Origin: Sphingomonas adhaesiva
GTDB taxonomy: Bacteria > Pseudomonadota > Alphaproteobacteria > Sphingomonadales > Sphingomonadaceae
Direction of reading: 5' to 3'
NCBI RefSeq assembly: GCF_036946125.1
Contig: NZ_JAQIJT010000002.1
Location: 918,501-982,500 of the forward strand
Length of the DNA: 64,000 nucleotides
The notes under the pieces are model-generated. The model was not told where the DNA came from and made no database searches. It was given only the letters and a program-made list of their open reading frames with translations. Below, one piece after another: positions 1 through 8,206 of the stretch. Positions within the stretch are counted from its first letter, which is position 1; each line of letters starts with the position of its first letter. Both the position numbers and the translations under genes were made by a program.

Positions 1-116
1 AAGCGGGCGGGTTCCTCGCCGCCTTCGCCGCGCTCGACCGCATCGGCGCGGGCCTCGACCGCCTGCTGGATGTCGGGGCGGGGATCGTCGGGATCGGGCT
101 GATGTTCCTCGGCCAT
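1..116 (-). CDS. Hypothetical acidic protein, 5' part only
   Basis: The first 38 codons of a minus-strand gene that runs off the left edge. The start ATG at 116 is preceded by a good ribosome binding site (AGGAG) lying just after the stop of the upstream 53-residue gene, so the two are probably co-transcribed. The visible N terminus begins MAEEHQPDPDDPRPDIQQAV and is rich in Asp, Glu and Pro, with no signal peptide or membrane segment. I do not recognise the family. Reality of the gene rests on the ribosome binding site and the tight spacing. Confidence 0.5.
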   Translation of the reverse strand, partial: MAEEHQPDPDDPRPDIQQAVEARADAVERGEGGEEPAR

Positions 117-127
117 GTCGGCTCCTG

Positions 128-289
128 TCAGATCGTGGGATTGGCGGGGGCGGGGTCGGTGCCGGGCTGTCCGGGGGCGGGCACGTCGACGTCGGGCGTC
201 GGCGGCGTGATCTCCGGCGGGGGCGCATCGGGCTGTGCCGGCGGGGTCGGCTGCGGCACGTCGGCGGGGATTCCTGGGTTCGTCGCCAT
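128..289 (-). CDS. Small proline-rich hypothetical protein
   Basis: A 53-residue protein starting MATNPGIPADVPQPTPPAQP and continuing with Pro, Ala, Asp and Thr in an apparently disordered, acidic chain. There is no signal peptide, hydrophobic segment or known motif. The start at 289 is chosen because GAAGGAGA lies at ideal distance; an upstream in-frame ATG at 445 would run across the tRNA-Leu. It sits 12 nt upstream of the next minus-strand gene. Function unknown. Simple-composition proteins like this can be spurious, but the ribosome binding site and operon spacing support it. Confidence 0.5.
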   Translation of the reverse strand: MATNPGIPADVPQPTPPAQPDAPPPEITPPTPDVDVPAPGQPGTDPAPANPTI

Positions 290-393
290 GATCGTCTCCT
301 TCGCGCGATCAACGATCTGCATCGGTGCAGGTTGCCCGCTTGCCCCCGCGCATAACGATGTATAGAGGCCGGCGACCGGCGGTGTCCGATCAA

Positions 394-478
394 GCGGGCG
401 TGGCGGAACTGGTAGACGCGCTGGATTTAGGTTCCAGTATCGCAAGATGTGGGGGTTCGAGTCCCTTCGCCCGCACCA
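394..478 (+). tRNA. tRNA-Leu (anticodon UAG)
   Basis: An 85-nt class II tRNA with acceptor stem GCGGGCG (394-400) pairing with CGCCCGC (468-474) and an encoded ACCA end. The anticodon stem is CTGGA/TCCAG around the loop TTTAGGT, giving anticodon TAG (reads CUN, mainly CUA). A variable arm precedes the T arm GGGGGTTCGAGTCCC. A TATAGA hexamer at 361-366 could be its -10 element. No T-rich terminator separates it from tig 58 nt downstream, so read-through into tig is possible. Confidence 0.97.
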
Positions 479-536
479 GTCCCCCGCGTCACGGCGGGGT
501 GGCCACCACTAACGACATTCCAGACGAAAGCGGCCA

Positions 537-2219
537 ATGCAGACTGTCGAGACGTTGAACGAGGGGCTGAAGCGCGCCTACACCCTGACCATCCCGGCGA
601 AGGCGATCGACGCCAAGGTCGATGCCGAGCTGAAGCGCGTGGCGCCGCAGATCAAGATGCCCGGCTTCCGCCCCGGCAAGGTGCCCGCCAACCTGGTGCG
701 CAAGATGCACGGGCCGGCGCTGCACCAGGACGCGCTCAACACCTCGATCCAGGAAGGCATCCAGTCGCTGATCGCGGAGCAGGGCCTGCGCCCCGCGACG
801 CAGCCGTCGGTCGAGCTGGCCGAGGGCTATGAGCCCGGCAAGGACGCAGAGCTGAAGGTCGAGCTGGAGGTCCTGCCCCAGGTGCCGACCCCGGCGATTG
901 ACGGGCTGAAGCTGGAGCGGCTGACCGTGCCGGTCGACGACGAGGCGGTCACCGCGCAGCTGCAGAAGTTCGCCGACCAGCAGAAGCGCTGGGAAGACGC
1001 GGGCGACAAGGCGGCGGAGACGGGCGACCTGGTCACGGTCGACTTCGTCGGCAAGACGATGGACGGCGTCGCGTTCGAGGGCGGCACCGGCACCGACATG
1101 CCGGTCGAGATCGGGCAGGGCCGGCTGATCCCCGGGTTCGAGGATCAGGTGATCGGCGCCAAGGCGGGCGAGGAGCGCCAGATCAAGGTGACCTTCCCCG
1201 CGGATTACGGCGAGAAGTCGCTGGCGGGCAAGGACGCGACCTTCGACCTGACGATCAAGTCGGTGAAGACCGCGGGCGAAAGCGCGATCGACGACGAGCT
1301 GGCCACCGGGCTGGGCCTGGAAAGCCTGGAGCAGCTGACGGGGCTGCTCAAGGGCCAGATCGAGCAGGAGCACAACGGGCTGACCCGCACGCACATGAAG
1401 CGCAAGCTGCTCGACCAGCTGGCCGAGGGGCATGACTTCGAGGTGCCGCCGTCGATGGTCGAGGCGGAGTTCAACCAGATCTGGCAGCAGCTCCAGCACG
1501 AGGCGACGCACGAGCCCGATCCCGAAGCGGCGCTGAAGGAGATGGAGGCCGAGCGCGACGATTACCGCAAGATCGCCGAGCGGCGCGTGCGGCTGGGCCT
1601 GCTGCTGTCGGAAATCGGCCAGGCGAACGGCGTCGAGGTCAGCCAGCAGGAGATGCAGCGGCTGCTGATGCAGGCCGCGCAGCAATACGGCCCGGAGGAC
1701 CGCCAGCGGTTCATCCAGTATGTCCAGCAGGATCCGATGGCCGCCGCGCAGCTGCGCGCGCCGCTGTACGAGGACAAGGTCGTCGACTTCCTGTTCGACA
1801 AGGCCGAGGTGACCGACCGCGAAACCACGCGCGAGGAGCTGGAGGCGGCGATCGAGAGTGAGGACGGCTTCGCGACCGGCACGCACCACCACGACCACGA
1901 CAACCACAAGCCCAAGCAGACCCGCGCCAGGAAGAAGGCCGAGTCGGGCGACGCGGCCGAGGGTGAGGCCAAGCCCGCGAAGAAGGCGGCGGCGAAGAAG
2001 CCCGCGGCCAAGGGTGAGGATGCGGCGGTCGAGCCGACCGACGCAGACGCCGACGCCGCCCCGGCGAAGAAGCCGCGCGCCAAGAAGGCCGCGCCGGTCG
2101 AGGCCGAGACGACGCTGGTGACCAGCGACCCGCAGGCGGCGGAAGCGGCCGAGGGCGCCGGGGCCGCCGACGCGCCCGCGAAGAAGCCGCGCGCGAAGAA
2201 GCCGAAGGCGGAGGCGTAA
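537..2219 (+). CDS. tig: Trigger factor, ribosome-bound chaperone/prolyl isomerase, with basic C-terminal tail
   Basis: Trigger factor binds ribosomal protein L23 at the exit tunnel and shields nascent chains. The 560-residue product starts MQTVETLNEGLKRAYTLTIP. The ribosome-binding domain occupies about 1-115 (signature GFRPGKVP), the FKBP-type isomerase domain about 155-240 (VTVDFVGKTMDG, GFEDQVIGAKAGEE), and the helical chaperone arms run to about 440. Most family members end near residue 430-450. This one continues for about 110 residues with a His/Asp cluster (HHHDHDNH, about 450-457) and a Lys/Ala/Pro tail in which APAKKPRAKK occurs twice. It opens the cluster with clpP, clpX and lon. 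No strong terminator follows; a palindromic repeat lies downstream. Confidence 0.97.
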   Translation: MQTVETLNEGLKRAYTLTIPAKAIDAKVDAELKRVAPQIKMPGFRPGKVPANLVRKMHGPALHQDALNTSIQEGIQSLIAEQGLRPATQPSVELAEGYEPGKDAELKVELEVLPQVPTPAIDGLKLERLTVPVDDEAVTAQLQKFADQQKRWEDAGDKAAETGDLVTVDFVGKTMDGVAFEGGTGTDMPVEIGQGRLIPGFEDQVIGAKAGEERQIKVTFPADYGEKSLAGKDATFDLTIKSVKTAGESAIDDELATGLGLESLEQLTGLLKGQIEQEHNGLTRTHMKRKLLDQLAEGHDFEVPPSMVEAEFNQIWQQLQHEATHEPDPEAALKEMEAERDDYRKIAERRVRLGLLLSEIGQANGVEVSQQEMQRLLMQAAQQYGPEDRQRFIQYVQQDPMAAAQLRAPLYEDKVVDFLFDKAEVTDRETTREELEAAIESEDGFATGTHHHDHDNHKPKQTRARKKAESGDAAEGEAKPAKKAAAKKPAAKGEDAAVEPTDADADAAPAKKPRAKKAAPVEAETTLVTSDPQAAEAAEGAGAADAPAKKPRAKKPKAEA

Positions 2220-2263
2220 GCGCAAAGGGGTGGAGGCGTTCGCGCGCTTCCTCCCTTACCTGA

Positions 2264-2395
2264 CGTTCCCCCTCCGTTCGTGCCGAGGAGGCATTGAGCT
2301 TGTCGAAATGCCGTCTCGAAGCACAAGCGCTGCGCTTGCCCTTCGAGACGGGTCCTCGACAAGCTCGGCCCCTCCTCAGGGCGAGCGGGGGTGGG
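2264..2395. repeat. Palindromic intergenic repeat, family C, copy 1
   Basis: A roughly 130-nt imperfect inverted repeat between tig and the GT2 gene. The left arm (CCGTTCGTGCCGAGGAGGC) pairs with the right arm (CCTCCTCAGGGCGAGCGG), and an inner pair is built on CTTGTCGA and TCGACAAG. A closely similar copy lies at 13021-13146 and a more diverged one at 33898-33970. All are outside genes. Transcribed, it would fold into a long hairpin that could limit read-through or protect 3' ends. Confidence 0.8.
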
Positions 2396-2445
2396 CGAGT
2401 CGGGCGTGATAATGACGGACGCGCTCGTTCGTCTCCGAGGCATTC

Positions 2446-3390
2446 ATGACCGAACCCACCGTCGCCGTCCTGCTGCCGTGCTACAACGAAGAGGCGGCGA
2501 TCGCGCAGACGGTGGCGGGGTTCCGCGCCGCGCTGCCCGCGGCGACCATCTACGTCTACGACAACAACAGCAGCGACCGCACGGTCGAGGTCGCGCGCGC
2601 CGCGGGGGCGGTAGTGCGGACCGAGCGCATCCAGGGCAAGGGCGCGGTGGTGCGGCGGATGTTCGCCGACGTCGATGCCGATGTCTATGTGATGGCGGAC
2701 GGCGATGCGACCTATGACGCCGCCAGCGCCCCGGTGCTGGTCGCGCGGATGCTGGACGAGCAGCTCGACATGGTGGTCGGCAGCCGCGTCGGCGAGGCGG
2801 CGGCGGCGTACCGGCGCGGGCACCGGCTGGGCAATGCGCTGCTGACCGGCATGCTGACGCGGCTGTTCGGACGCAGTTTCACCGATATTCTAAGCGGGTA
2901 CCGCGTGTTTTCGCGGCGGTTCGTGAAGAGCTTCCCGGTGCTGTCGGTCGGGTTCGAGATCGAGACCGAGATCAGCGTCCACGCGCTGGAACTGCGGATG
3001 CCGGTTGCGGAGGTGGAGACGCCCTATGTCGCGCGGCCGGACGGCTCCGAATCGAAGCTGTCGACCTATCGCGACGGGTGGCGCATCCTGCGCACGATCG
3101 CGATGCTCTATCGGATCGAGCGGCCATTGTGGTTCTTCGGCAGCGTCGGCGCGGCGATGGCGGTGCTCGCGCTGGTGCTCGCCGCACCGCTGGTCGTCAC
3201 CTATATGCACACCGGGCTGGTGCCGCGCTTTCCCACCGCGATCCTGGTGACGGGATTGATGATCCTCGCCGCGCTCAACGGTTTCGCAGGATTGATCCTG
3301 GATACCGTCGTGCGCGGGCGGCGGGAGGTGCGGCGGCTCGCGTATCTCGCGCATCGGGCGCCCGCGCAGGGGCCCCGATCCGGGGCTTGA
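2446..3390 (+). CDS. Family 2 glycosyltransferase, polyprenyl-phosphate sugar synthase type
   Basis: A 314-residue GT-A enzyme expected to transfer a sugar from a nucleotide donor to a lipid phosphate at the inner membrane. The N-terminal catalytic domain has the GT2 start (VAVLLPCYNEE, 6-16), the first acidic motif DNNSSD and the metal-binding region MADGDATYD, followed by SGYRVFSRRF. Two hydrophobic segments near residues 228-250 and 265-285 anchor the C terminus. This resembles dolichol-phosphate-mannose synthase-like proteins. It is a single gene between tig and clpP, with no partner glycan genes nearby, so sugar and acceptor cannot be assigned. Confidence 0.88.
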   Translation: MTEPTVAVLLPCYNEEAAIAQTVAGFRAALPAATIYVYDNNSSDRTVEVARAAGAVVRTERIQGKGAVVRRMFADVDADVYVMADGDATYDAASAPVLVARMLDEQLDMVVGSRVGEAAAAYRRGHRLGNALLTGMLTRLFGRSFTDILSGYRVFSRRFVKSFPVLSVGFEIETEISVHALELRMPVAEVETPYVARPDGSESKLSTYRDGWRILRTIAMLYRIERPLWFFGSVGAAMAVLALVLAAPLVVTYMHTGLVPRFPTAILVTGLMILAALNGFAGLILDTVVRGRREVRRLAYLAHRAPAQGPRSGA

Positions 3391-3446
3391 ACTGCCGCGC
3401 GCCAGCGACGATGTTACCAATCCTCAGGGCATAAGAGAGTTATTCC

Positions 3447-4136
3447 ATGCACAATCCGTTCGAGACCGGCGATTTCGCAGGGGCATTGGCGCGCGCCGGC
3501 GTCGGCATGCAGCAGACGCAAGCGGGGCTGGTGCCGATCGTGATCGAGCAGTCGAACCGCGGCGAGCGCAGCTTCGACATCTTCAGCCGCCTGCTGCGCG
3601 AGCGGATCGTGTTCGTGACCGGCGGGGTCGAGGACGGCATGGCCAGCCTCATCACCGCGCAGCTGCTGTTCCTGGAATCGGAGAATCCGAAGAAGGACAT
3701 CTTCATGTACATCAACTCGCCGGGCGGCGTCGTCACGGCGGGCATGGCGATCCACGACACGATGCAGTACATCCGTCCGCGCGTCGGCACGGTGTGCATC
3801 GGGCAGGCGGCGTCGATGGGCAGCTTCCTGCTGGCATCGGGCGAGCCGGGGATGCGCGTGGCGCTGACCAATGCGCGGATCATGATCCACCAGCCGTCGG
3901 GCGGTGCGCAGGGCATGGCCAGCGACATCGAGATCCAGGCGCGCGAGATCCTGCGCATCCGTCACTCGCTGAACCAGCTGTACGCGAAGTACACCGGCCA
4001 GCCGCTCGAGGAGATCGAGAAGGCGATGGACCGCGACAAGTTCATGTCGAGCGACGAGGCCAAGGCGTTCGGCCTGATCGACGAGGTATTCGACAAGCGG
4101 CCCCAGCCGACCGACGAAGCGGCGACGTCGGCATAA
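3447..4136 (+). CDS. clpP: ClpP, ATP-dependent Clp protease proteolytic subunit
   Basis: Serine peptidase that forms the double-heptamer chamber fed by ClpX or ClpA. The 229-residue product carries the complete triad: Ser123 in GQAASMGS, His148 in RIMIHQPSGG and Asp197 in DRDKF. The oxyanion-region SPGG is at 91-94. The N terminus is about 20 residues longer than the mature E. coli enzyme, consistent with a propeptide or a later start. The ribosome binding site is weak (AAGAGAG). clpX follows 106 nt downstream. In alphaproteobacteria ClpXP degrades CtrA, which is encoded at 28016-28711. Confidence 0.98.
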   Translation: MHNPFETGDFAGALARAGVGMQQTQAGLVPIVIEQSNRGERSFDIFSRLLRERIVFVTGGVEDGMASLITAQLLFLESENPKKDIFMYINSPGGVVTAGMAIHDTMQYIRPRVGTVCIGQAASMGSFLLASGEPGMRVALTNARIMIHQPSGGAQGMASDIEIQAREILRIRHSLNQLYAKYTGQPLEEIEKAMDRDKFMSSDEAKAFGLIDEVFDKRPQPTDEAATSA

Positions 4137-4169
4137 TCTTAATCGCTTTCGGGCATTGCCGGAAGCATC

Positions 4170-4195
4170 GGGGCCGGGTTAGCATGTCCGGCCCC
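4170..4195 (+). other. Hairpin between clpP and clpX
   Basis: GGGGCCGG (4170-4177) pairs with CCGGCCCC (4188-4195) around a 10-nt loop. No T run follows, so it is not a classical terminator. In the clpP mRNA it could stabilise the 3' end or set the clpP:clpX ratio. The structure is seen; its role is inferred. Confidence 0.4.
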
Positions 4196-4242
4196 GGGAC
4201 ACCGGGCCAGACATACCGCGACAACGCGGGAAGGATGATTGA

Positions 4243-5508
4243 ATGACGAAGCTCTCCGGCGGCGACTCCAAGAGCACCCTCTATTGCTCGTTCTGCGGCA
4301 AGTCGCAGCACGAGGTGCGCAAGCTGATCGCCGGTCCGACGGTCTTCATCTGCGACGAATGCGTCGAACTGTGCAACGACATCATCCGCGAGGAGACGAA
4401 GTCGGCACTGGTCGCCAAGAAGGACGGCGGGGTGCCGACCCCGCAGGAGATCTGCGACGTGCTCGACGATTACGTCATCGGGCAGAAGCAGGCCAAGCGC
4501 GTGCTGTCGGTGGCGGTCCACAACCATTACAAGCGGTTGAACCACGGCGCGAAGGGCGCGGACGTCGAGCTGGCGAAGAGCAACATCCTGCTCGTCGGGC
4601 CGACGGGTTGCGGAAAGACGCTGCTGGCGCAGACGCTGGCGCGCATCCTGGACGTACCGTTCACGATGGCGGACGCGACGACGCTGACCGAGGCCGGTTA
4701 CGTCGGCGAGGATGTCGAGAACATCATCCTGAAGCTGCTCCAGGCATCGGATTACAACGTCGAGCGGGCGCAGCGCGGCATCGTCTATATCGACGAGATC
4801 GACAAGATCAGCCGCAAGGCGGAGAACCCCTCGATCACGCGCGACGTGTCGGGCGAGGGCGTGCAGCAGGCGCTGCTCAAGCTGATGGAGGGCACCACCG
4901 CGTCGGTGCCGCCGCAGGGCGGGCGCAAGCATCCGCAGCAGGAGTTCCTGCAGGTCGACACGACGAACATCCTGTTCATCTGCGGCGGTGCGTTCTCGGG
5001 CCTGGAGAAGATCATCGGCGACCGCCTCCAGGGCAAGTCGATCGGGTTCGGCGCGTATGTCGCGTCCCCCGAGGAGAAGCGCACCGGCGAGGTGCTGCGC
5101 CAGACCGAGCCGGAGGACCTGCTGAAGTTCGGGCTGATCCCCGAGTTCGTCGGCCGTCTGCCGGTGATCGCGACGCTGGAGGATCTGGACGTGCCCGCGC
5201 TCGTCAAGATCCTGGCCGAGCCGAAGAACGCGCTGGTGAAACAGTATCAGAAGCTGTTCGAGATGGAGGAGGTGAAGCTGGGCTTCACCGACGACGCGCT
5301 GACCACGGTCGCCAGGAAGGCGATCGAGCGCAAGACCGGCGCGCGCGGGCTCCGCTCGATCCTGGAGGGCATCCTGCTCGACACGATGTTCGATCTGCCG
5401 GGGATGGAAGGCGTCGACGAGGTGATGATCGACAAGGACGTGGTCGACGGCCGCAAGGAGCCGGTCCGCGTCTATGCCGAGAAGAAGAAGGCCGGCGAGG
5501 TCGCCTGA
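4243..5508 (+). CDS. clpX: ClpX, AAA+ unfoldase of the ClpXP protease
   Basis: Hexameric ATPase that recognises degrons, unfolds substrates and threads them into ClpP. The 421-residue protein has the zinc-binding domain with Cys15, Cys18, Cys37 and Cys40. The AAA+ core has Walker A GPTGCGKT (119-126), pore loop GYVGED (152-157), Walker B IVYIDEID (180-187) and the RKH loop in GGRKHPQQEF. The ATG at 4243 follows GGGAAGGA at good distance. A strong intrinsic terminator ends the transcript. The length is normal for the family. Confidence 0.99.
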   Translation: MTKLSGGDSKSTLYCSFCGKSQHEVRKLIAGPTVFICDECVELCNDIIREETKSALVAKKDGGVPTPQEICDVLDDYVIGQKQAKRVLSVAVHNHYKRLNHGAKGADVELAKSNILLVGPTGCGKTLLAQTLARILDVPFTMADATTLTEAGYVGEDVENIILKLLQASDYNVERAQRGIVYIDEIDKISRKAENPSITRDVSGEGVQQALLKLMEGTTASVPPQGGRKHPQQEFLQVDTTNILFICGGAFSGLEKIIGDRLQGKSIGFGAYVASPEEKRTGEVLRQTEPEDLLKFGLIPEFVGRLPVIATLEDLDVPALVKILAEPKNALVKQYQKLFEMEEVKLGFTDDALTTVARKAIERKTGARGLRSILEGILLDTMFDLPGMEGVDEVMIDKDVVDGRKEPVRVYAEKKKAGEVA

Positions 5509-5532
5509 CGGCGCACGCCCGGTGGGATGTTG

Positions 5533-5573
5533 GCGGGCGCTCCGGTGATGACCGGGGCGCCCGCTGTCGTTTT
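5533..5573 (+). terminator. Intrinsic terminator of clpX
   Basis: A 14-bp stem (5533-5546 with 5551-5564, one G-U pair) closed by the loop GATG is followed by TGTCGTTTT. It lies 25 nt after the clpX stop codon. Confidence 0.85.
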
Positions 5574-5665
5574 GGCGATACGGCACGCGGGCGCGGCGTG
5601 CGGGCGTTCCGTCGGTGCCGCGGGGAGGGCTGCGGCCGCTGCAAACCGGCCGAAATGGGGCCGGG

Positions 5666-5767
5666 CCCACGCCTTGGTCCTGCGCAGGCAGGAGCAAGGG
5701 GGCTAGAGCGGGATGACGTCTGATGGGACTGGCAACCCTGGGCTCCTGCGTGCGCAGGAGCACGGTG
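5666..5767. repeat. Family A repeat, copy 1 of a direct pair
   Basis: A 102-nt unit containing palindromes such as CCTGCGCAGGCAGG and CTCCTGCGTGCGCAGGAG, with a shared core GATGGGACTGGCAACCCTGG. It recurs almost unchanged at 5897-5997 in the same orientation and in diverged form at 17121-17213. Small fragments occur at 30001-30028 and 47779-47802. Confidence 0.85.
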
Positions 5768-5896
5768 GATGTCGTTGCAAAGGTTCCGCGAAAGCCGGGG
5801 TCCGGCCGGCGGCCGGTTTCCAGTATCCTGCGGGCGTGCCGATGCCGGGCGCCGGCCTTCGCCGGGGCTTTGCAAAACGGGTGCAACGGCATCGAC
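5768..5896. other. Gene-less spacer between the family A repeats
   Basis: No gene is supported here. The stretch carries TTGCAAAGGTTCCGCGAAAG near its start and GGGGCTTTGCAAAACGGGTG near its end, so it can itself fold. The tail TTGCAAAACGGGTGCAACGG is shared with 19455-19475 in the repeat block beside the dehydrogenase gene, and in weaker form with 27860-27880. The whole 5666-5997 block is a composite of repeat modules. Confidence 0.6.
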
Positions 5897-5997
5897 CCCA
5901 CGCCGTGCTCCTGCGCAGGCAGGAGCAAGGGGGCTAGGCAGAACGACGTCTGATGGGACTGGCAACCCTGGGCCCCTGCCTACGCAGGAGCACGGTG
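5897..5997. repeat. Family A repeat, copy 2 of a direct pair
   Basis: The second copy of the 5666-5767 unit, differing by a few substitutions and a short indel. It is followed at about 6001-6035 by a fragment with TCCCGCCTTCGCCGGGGAAC, which reappears at 62471-62487. The remaining bases up to the GNAT start at 6152 show no gene and no clear promoter. Confidence 0.85.
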
Positions 5998-6151
5998 TAG
6001 CCTTTTGCAAAGGTCCCGCCTTCGCCGGGGAACGGAGTGGAGGCCGTCCCCGGCGCACCCGGGTCCGGCGTGACGGATCGCGCCGGCGCGTGCCTTGCGC
6101 TCGCCGCGCGATCCGGCCGATAGTCGCGGCGAACGGGTGGGGGGCGAGCCG

Positions 6152-6742
6152 ATGAGCGACGTGCGGGACGCAGGGATACAGGATCGCGCGGGCGTCGCGG
6201 CGATGCTGGGACGGGCGTTCGCCGGTGATCCGGCCATGAGCTACATCTTCCCCGACCCCGTGGAGCGCGCACGGCGGCTGCCCCGATTGTTCGCGCTGCT
6301 GTTCGACGGCGACGCGGACGGTATGCGGCTGGTCGCGGGGCCCGCGGATGCGGCGACGCTGTGGCGTGCGCCGGCGCGGGCGGCGACGCCGCTCGGCGCG
6401 ATGGTCGCGCAGGCACCCGCGTTGATCGGTGCGCTGGGTACCGCGATACCGCGCGCGCTGCGGATCAGCGGTGCGATCGGGGCGCATTTTCCGGTCGAGC
6501 CGTTCTGGTACCTGCATGTCGCGGGGGTCGATCCGACGCAGCAGGGGCGCGGGCTGGGGGGCAGGGTGATTCGCGCGGGGCTCGCGCGCAACGACGCCAG
6601 CGGGCATCCGACGTATCTGGAGACGGCGACCGAGAGCAATCTGGGGCTGTATGGTGCGCTCGGCTTCAAGCTGATCGGCGACTGGGAGGTGCCGCGCGGG
6701 GGACCGCGCTTCTGGTCGATGCAGCGCGCGGTGGGCGGCTGA
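6152..6742 (+). CDS. GNAT-family N-acetyltransferase
   Basis: A 196-residue protein with the acetyl-CoA binding signature QQGRGLGG in motif A, preceded by the strand WYLHVAGVDP and followed by YLETATESNLGLYGALGFK, the usual motif B. The N terminus (RAGVAAMLGRAFAGDPAMSY) resembles small-molecule or peptide acetyltransferases of this fold. The substrate cannot be predicted. The start at 6152 (MSDVRDAG) is chosen over an upstream in-frame ATG at 6095 because of the GGGGCGAG just before it and the typical N-terminal length. Confidence 0.85.
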   Translation: MSDVRDAGIQDRAGVAAMLGRAFAGDPAMSYIFPDPVERARRLPRLFALLFDGDADGMRLVAGPADAATLWRAPARAATPLGAMVAQAPALIGALGTAIPRALRISGAIGAHFPVEPFWYLHVAGVDPTQQGRGLGGRVIRAGLARNDASGHPTYLETATESNLGLYGALGFKLIGDWEVPRGGPRFWSMQRAVGG

Positions 6743-6809
6743 CCGACCGGATTCGTTCGACCCGTGTAACGGATCGTCCCGGCGTGTCGTGCATTGGTCG
6801 GGGATGACG

Positions 6810-7928
6810 ATGAGCGAAGAGACCCTGCCTCCGCCCGCGATGCGGCGCGCGCTGTTACGGCGGTTGTCGCTGCCGCTGTGGGCGCTGGTGCTGCCGTTGC
6901 TGGGCGTCGCGGCGGTGCTGGCATCCGTCTATGCGATGGGGACGGTCGGCACGATCGTGGCGTCGGCGATCCTGATCGGGTGCGTGCTGGCGGCGGTGCA
7001 TCATGCCGAGGTGGTCGCGCACCGCGTGGGCGAGCCGTTCGGGACGCTGGTGCTGGCGATCGCCGTGACGGTGATCGAGGTGTCGCTGATCGTATCGCTG
7101 ATGCTGTCGGAGGCGGGGGACGCCTCCGCACTGGCGCGCGACACCGTGTTCGCCGCGATCATGATTATCCTGAACGGCATCATCGGACTGTGCCTGATGG
7201 CGGGCGGGCTGCGGCATCTGGAGCAGCGCTTCTCGCTGCGGGGCGTGAGTGCGGCGCTGTGCACGCTGGCGGCGCTGTCGGTGCTGACGCTGGTGCTGCC
7301 CAATTACACGTCGACGACGCCCGGGCCCTATTACGCGACGTCGCAGCTGGTGCTGGTCGCGGTGGTGAGCCTGTTCCTCTACGGCGTGTTCGTGACGGTG
7401 CAGACGGTGCGCCACCGCGAATATTTCCTGCCCGAGCAGGCCGGCGACGAGGGTCATGCCGCCACCCCCTCCAACCGCACCGCCTGGGCGGCGTTCGGCG
7501 TGCTGCTGGTGGCGCTGGTCGCGGTGGTGCTGCTGGCGAAGGCCTTGTCGGCGACGGTGGAGCGGGCCGTGCTCGACGCCGGGCTGCCGCTGGCGGTGGT
7601 GGGCGTGGTGATCGCGGGCTTGGTGCTCGCACCCGAAAGCCTGGCGGCATACCGGGCGGCGCGGCGGAACCGCATCCAGACGAGCCTGAACCTCGCGCTC
7701 GGCTCCGCGCTGGCGACGATCGGGCTGACGATCCCGGCGGTGGCGATCGTCAGCCTGGTGCTGGACCTGCCGCTGGCGCTGGGGCTGGGGGTGATGAAGA
7801 CGGTGCTGCTGGCGCTGTCGCTGTTCGTCACGACGATCTCGCTGGGGAACGGGCGGACGACGGTGATGCAGGGGGCGGTGCATCTGGTGATCTTCGCGGT
7901 CTATCTGTTCACGACGGTGGTGCCATAG
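6810..7928 (+). CDS. chaA: ChaA-type Ca2+(Na+)/H+ antiporter
   Basis: Inner-membrane cation/proton exchanger of the CaCA superfamily. The 372-residue protein has about eleven hydrophobic segments in two halves. The first half carries HHAEVVAHRVGEPFGTLVLA with VTVIEVSLI, the acidic ion-binding region typical of ChaA. The second half has APESLAAYRAARRNRIQTS and NLALGSALATIGLTIPAV. A short hydrophilic loop near residue 215-230 separates the halves. ATG 6810 is preferred because GGGGA lies five bases upstream; GTG 6789 and ATG 6804 are alternatives. It is likely to help in salt or alkaline stress. Confidence 0.9.
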   Translation: MSEETLPPPAMRRALLRRLSLPLWALVLPLLGVAAVLASVYAMGTVGTIVASAILIGCVLAAVHHAEVVAHRVGEPFGTLVLAIAVTVIEVSLIVSLMLSEAGDASALARDTVFAAIMIILNGIIGLCLMAGGLRHLEQRFSLRGVSAALCTLAALSVLTLVLPNYTSTTPGPYYATSQLVLVAVVSLFLYGVFVTVQTVRHREYFLPEQAGDEGHAATPSNRTAWAAFGVLLVALVAVVLLAKALSATVERAVLDAGLPLAVVGVVIAGLVLAPESLAAYRAARRNRIQTSLNLALGSALATIGLTIPAVAIVSLVLDLPLALGLGVMKTVLLALSLFVTTISLGNGRTTVMQGAVHLVIFAVYLFTTVVP

Positions 7929-7975
7929 GCATGGAGGTGGCTCCGTTCGCTCAGGCTGGACGGGAAATGCGCGAA

Positions 7976-8206
7976 CTACGCGCGCATGCGTGACGCCAGC
8001 CACAGACCGGCGGCGATCTGCGCGACGGCATAGGCGCGGCGGCGCGTGGGACGACCCACGAACGGCCGCACCGTCATCTCCGCGCCCAGCGCCCTTTCCT
8101 GCCACAGCGCGGTGTGGCGGCGCGGCTGGACGAGGCCGGCGACGCCGTCGCCGATCATGAACATCGCCGCCATCTCCGCGGCGCGTCGCGGCCACAGGTT
8201 CGTCAT
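7976..8206 (-). CDS. Small hypothetical protein coupled to the M1 peptidase
   Basis: A 76-residue protein (MTNLWPRRAAEMAAMFMIGD) with a weakly hydrophobic N-terminal stretch and a second near the C terminus (AYAVAQIAAGLWLASR), so it may sit in the membrane. Its ATG overlaps the TGA of the upstream aminopeptidase gene (ATGA, 8203-8206), which implies translational coupling. No domain is recognised. Confidence 0.65.
   Translation of the reverse strand: MTNLWPRRAAEMAAMFMIGDGVAGLVQPRRHTALWQERALGAEMTVRPFVGRPTRRRAYAVAQIAAGLWLASRMRA

Noticed and set aside
394..478. tRNA-Leu as an attachment site for an integrated element
   Set aside because: No integrase, no duplicated 3' tRNA end and no shift in gene content beside it. 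The same is true of tRNA-Val at 12873-12947.
5666..5997. Possible CRISPR array from the direct repeats
   Set aside because: Only two units of about 100 nt with a long spacer and internal palindromes; no short regularly spaced repeats and no cas genes.
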